64,000 nt of DNA, from the NCBI GenBank assembly GCA_002238825.1, contig MPNC01000002.1, positions 115,180 through 179,179 of the forward strand, in the 5' to 3' direction. Origin of the DNA: SAR202 cluster bacterium bin87. GTDB lineage: Bacteria > Chloroflexota > Dehalococcoidia > Lucifugimonadales > UBA3495. Positions 62,887 through 64,000 of the stretch are shown here, piece after piece. How positions within the stretch are numbered: position 1 is the first letter of the stretch; the number at the start of each line of letters is the position of its first letter. The notes below the pieces were generated by a model, which saw only the letters and a program-made list of their open reading frames with translations, was not told where the DNA came from and searched no databases. A program made the translations under genes and the position numbers.

Positions 62887-64000
62887 TTGAGCCATTACCA
62901 GCGATTGCAACGGTTCGTCTGGGTCGAGCCCGACGTGGTGCGCCCGGCGGTGCGGGTCACGGTCTGGGGACGCTGGTTCCTGCTGCTCATTGGCGTTGCT
63001 CACCTCGCGTACCCTCTTGAGTTTTCGTACCCCCATGACTTGGAGCACGCGGTTCTGCACGTTCCGGTAGCCGCGCTGAACGGCTTGGTCCACCACCGGT
63101 TGCTCACCAACCGGTCGGTGACTTGGGGCTGGGCGCTGGCGTCGAGCGTCATGGACTTCGCCTTCACCACGTCCCATATCCTGATCCACCAGGGCGGATT
63201 TGATAACTACACCTTCCTCTACTACTATCCCGCCCTGGGCGCTTTCGTGGTCATCTTTTCCTCGTTCTCCCTCGTACTGGCGTGGACCACGACCGTCGCG
63301 GTCGCCTATGCCCTGGTGTGCCTGTTCGTGGGGCCCGGTCTGGACATCGGCGCCGGCGACGTGAAGGAGTTGGCGGCCCGGCTGGCGACGATGTATCTCA
63401 TGACCGTGGCCATCAGCCTCATCGTCCGCTTTGAGCGCGCTAGGCGGCAGGCGGCGATGGAGGGGGAGCGGCGGATGCAGCAGGAACGCATCGATCTCTC
63501 GCAGTCCATCCACGACACCGTGGCCCAGACTGCCTACATGATCGGTTTGGGGATTGACGGCGCCATCAGGCTGGCCGGGGATTCTAACCCGAGGTTGGTC
63601 GAGCGCCTCGCCGCGACGCAAGAGCTGTCGAAGTCGGCAATGTGGGAGCTGAGGCGACCCATCGACGTGGGCCGTCTCTTCGAGGGGCAGCAACTCGGAC
63701 CGGTGTTGCGGTCCCACACCGCGACCTTCTCGGCCATCACCTCGGTTCCAACCGAGATGGTTCAGTCTGGGGTGGAGCCGCCGCTGGCTGCGGAGGCGCA
63801 GGCCGGTCTCCTCACCATCGCGCACAACGCTATGACCAACGCCTTTCTCCACGCGCAGGCGGGAAGGGTTGAAGTCAAGCTCGACTTCGGGACCGACGCC
63901 GTGCGCCTGTCCGTCTCCGACGACGGGGTGGGGCTGCCGAGCGACTACGCCGAGCGGGGTCGTGGTTTTGGCGGTATGGAGAGAGACGCCCGGCGGCTGG
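62887..64000 (+). CDS. NarL-family membrane histidine kinase (3' end cut by window)
   Basis: At least 371 residues, open to the end of the window. An in-frame stop at 62803 leaves no ATG before the membrane region, so the start must be a TTG (62887 or 62872); 62887 fits the paralogue's length best. The membrane sensor (about 25-180) contains GGFDNYTFLYYYPALGAFVV, matching the kinase at 29800. The HisKA_3 box has H209 in SQSIHDTVAQTAYMIGLGID, followed by KSAMWELRRPIDVGRLFEG. The ATPase domain has NAMTNAFLHAQAG and DDGVGLPSDYAERGRGFGGM; its last part lies outside the window. A response regulator probably follows, as for the paralogue. Confidence 0.9.
   Translation, partial: MSHYQRLQRFVWVEPDVVRPAVRVTVWGRWFLLLIGVAHLAYPLEFSYPHDLEHAVLHVPVAALNGLVHHRLLTNRSVTWGWALASSVMDFAFTTSHILIHQGGFDNYTFLYYYPALGAFVVIFSSFSLVLAWTTTVAVAYALVCLFVGPGLDIGAGDVKELAARLATMYLMTVAISLIVRFERARRQAAMEGERRMQQERIDLSQSIHDTVAQTAYMIGLGIDGAIRLAGDSNPRLVERLAATQELSKSAMWELRRPIDVGRLFEGQQLGPVLRSHTATFSAITSVPTEMVQSGVEPPLAAEAQAGLLTIAHNAMTNAFLHAQAGRVEVKLDFGTDAVRLSVSDDGVGLPSDYAERGRGFGGMERDARRL

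Noticed and set aside
62668-63852. 394-codon minus-strand frame near the right end
   Set aside because: It is antisense to the truncated histidine kinase, whose H-box and ATPase motifs are unmistakable.
1-64000. CRISPR arrays, tRNA or rRNA genes
   Set aside because: The only regular repeats are in-frame protein repeats. No spacer-repeat pattern, T-loop/acceptor arrangement or rRNA signature was recognised.

Overview
This is a GC-rich bacterial window, almost certainly chromosomal and dominated by very large secreted repeat proteins. No rRNA, tRNA or CRISPR array was seen. The cell type is inferred, not proven. Signal peptides, lipoprotein signals, many CaiB/BaiF-type and imelysin-type genes, and a GTCATTGCGAG-type palindromic repeat would fit a free-living or host-associated Chloroflexota (for example Dehalococcoidia/SAR202-like) or a similar high-GC lineage. 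There is no marker gene here to settle this.

Layout. 0.3-0.5 kb: a broken GAF-domain gene. 0.7-10.6 kb: a helix-turn-helix/polytopic membrane regulator divergent from a 2520-residue surface protein with Ig-like repeats, cadherin-like sandwiches, FN3 and leucine-rich repeats. 11.4-27.0 kb: three paralogous secreted proteins. Each has ten WSDG/WVxD propeller-type repeats, then cadherin/Ig-like modules and a four-cysteine C-terminal domain. Recombinase and transposase debris lies between the first and second. 27.9-29.8 kb: a NarL-type histidine kinase/response regulator pair. 30.4-45.7 kb: a second copy of the HTH/membrane regulator followed by two more Ig-repeat proteins (3366 and 1080 residues). 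45.8-46.3 kb: an IS256-type transposase wreck. 46.5-49.2 kb: a double-domain CaiB/BaiF CoA-transferase.

49.3-59.0 kb is an iron-handling locus. It holds a DtxR/MntR-type regulator, an HTTM-domain membrane protein, an operon of imelysin lipoprotein, di-haem c-type DUF1111 oxidoreductase and second imelysin, a decayed flippase-like gene, a decayed FEA1-like gene, and a Fe(3+)-binding ABC lipoprotein. The intergenic centre (55.5-56.1 kb) carries three good sigma70-like promoters and a promoter-to-terminator unit of about 140 nt that looks like a small RNA or attenuator leader. 59.4-62.4 kb: a fourth kind of surface protein with cadherin repeats and a 294-bp tandem FN3 array. 62.9 kb to the end: a truncated paralogue of the histidine kinase.

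How it fits together (inference): the window combines envelope or secreted adhesin-like proteins, membrane-linked regulators placed beside them, and an iron-acquisition island. Mobile-element remnants and frameshifted genes cluster at the boundaries between these blocks.
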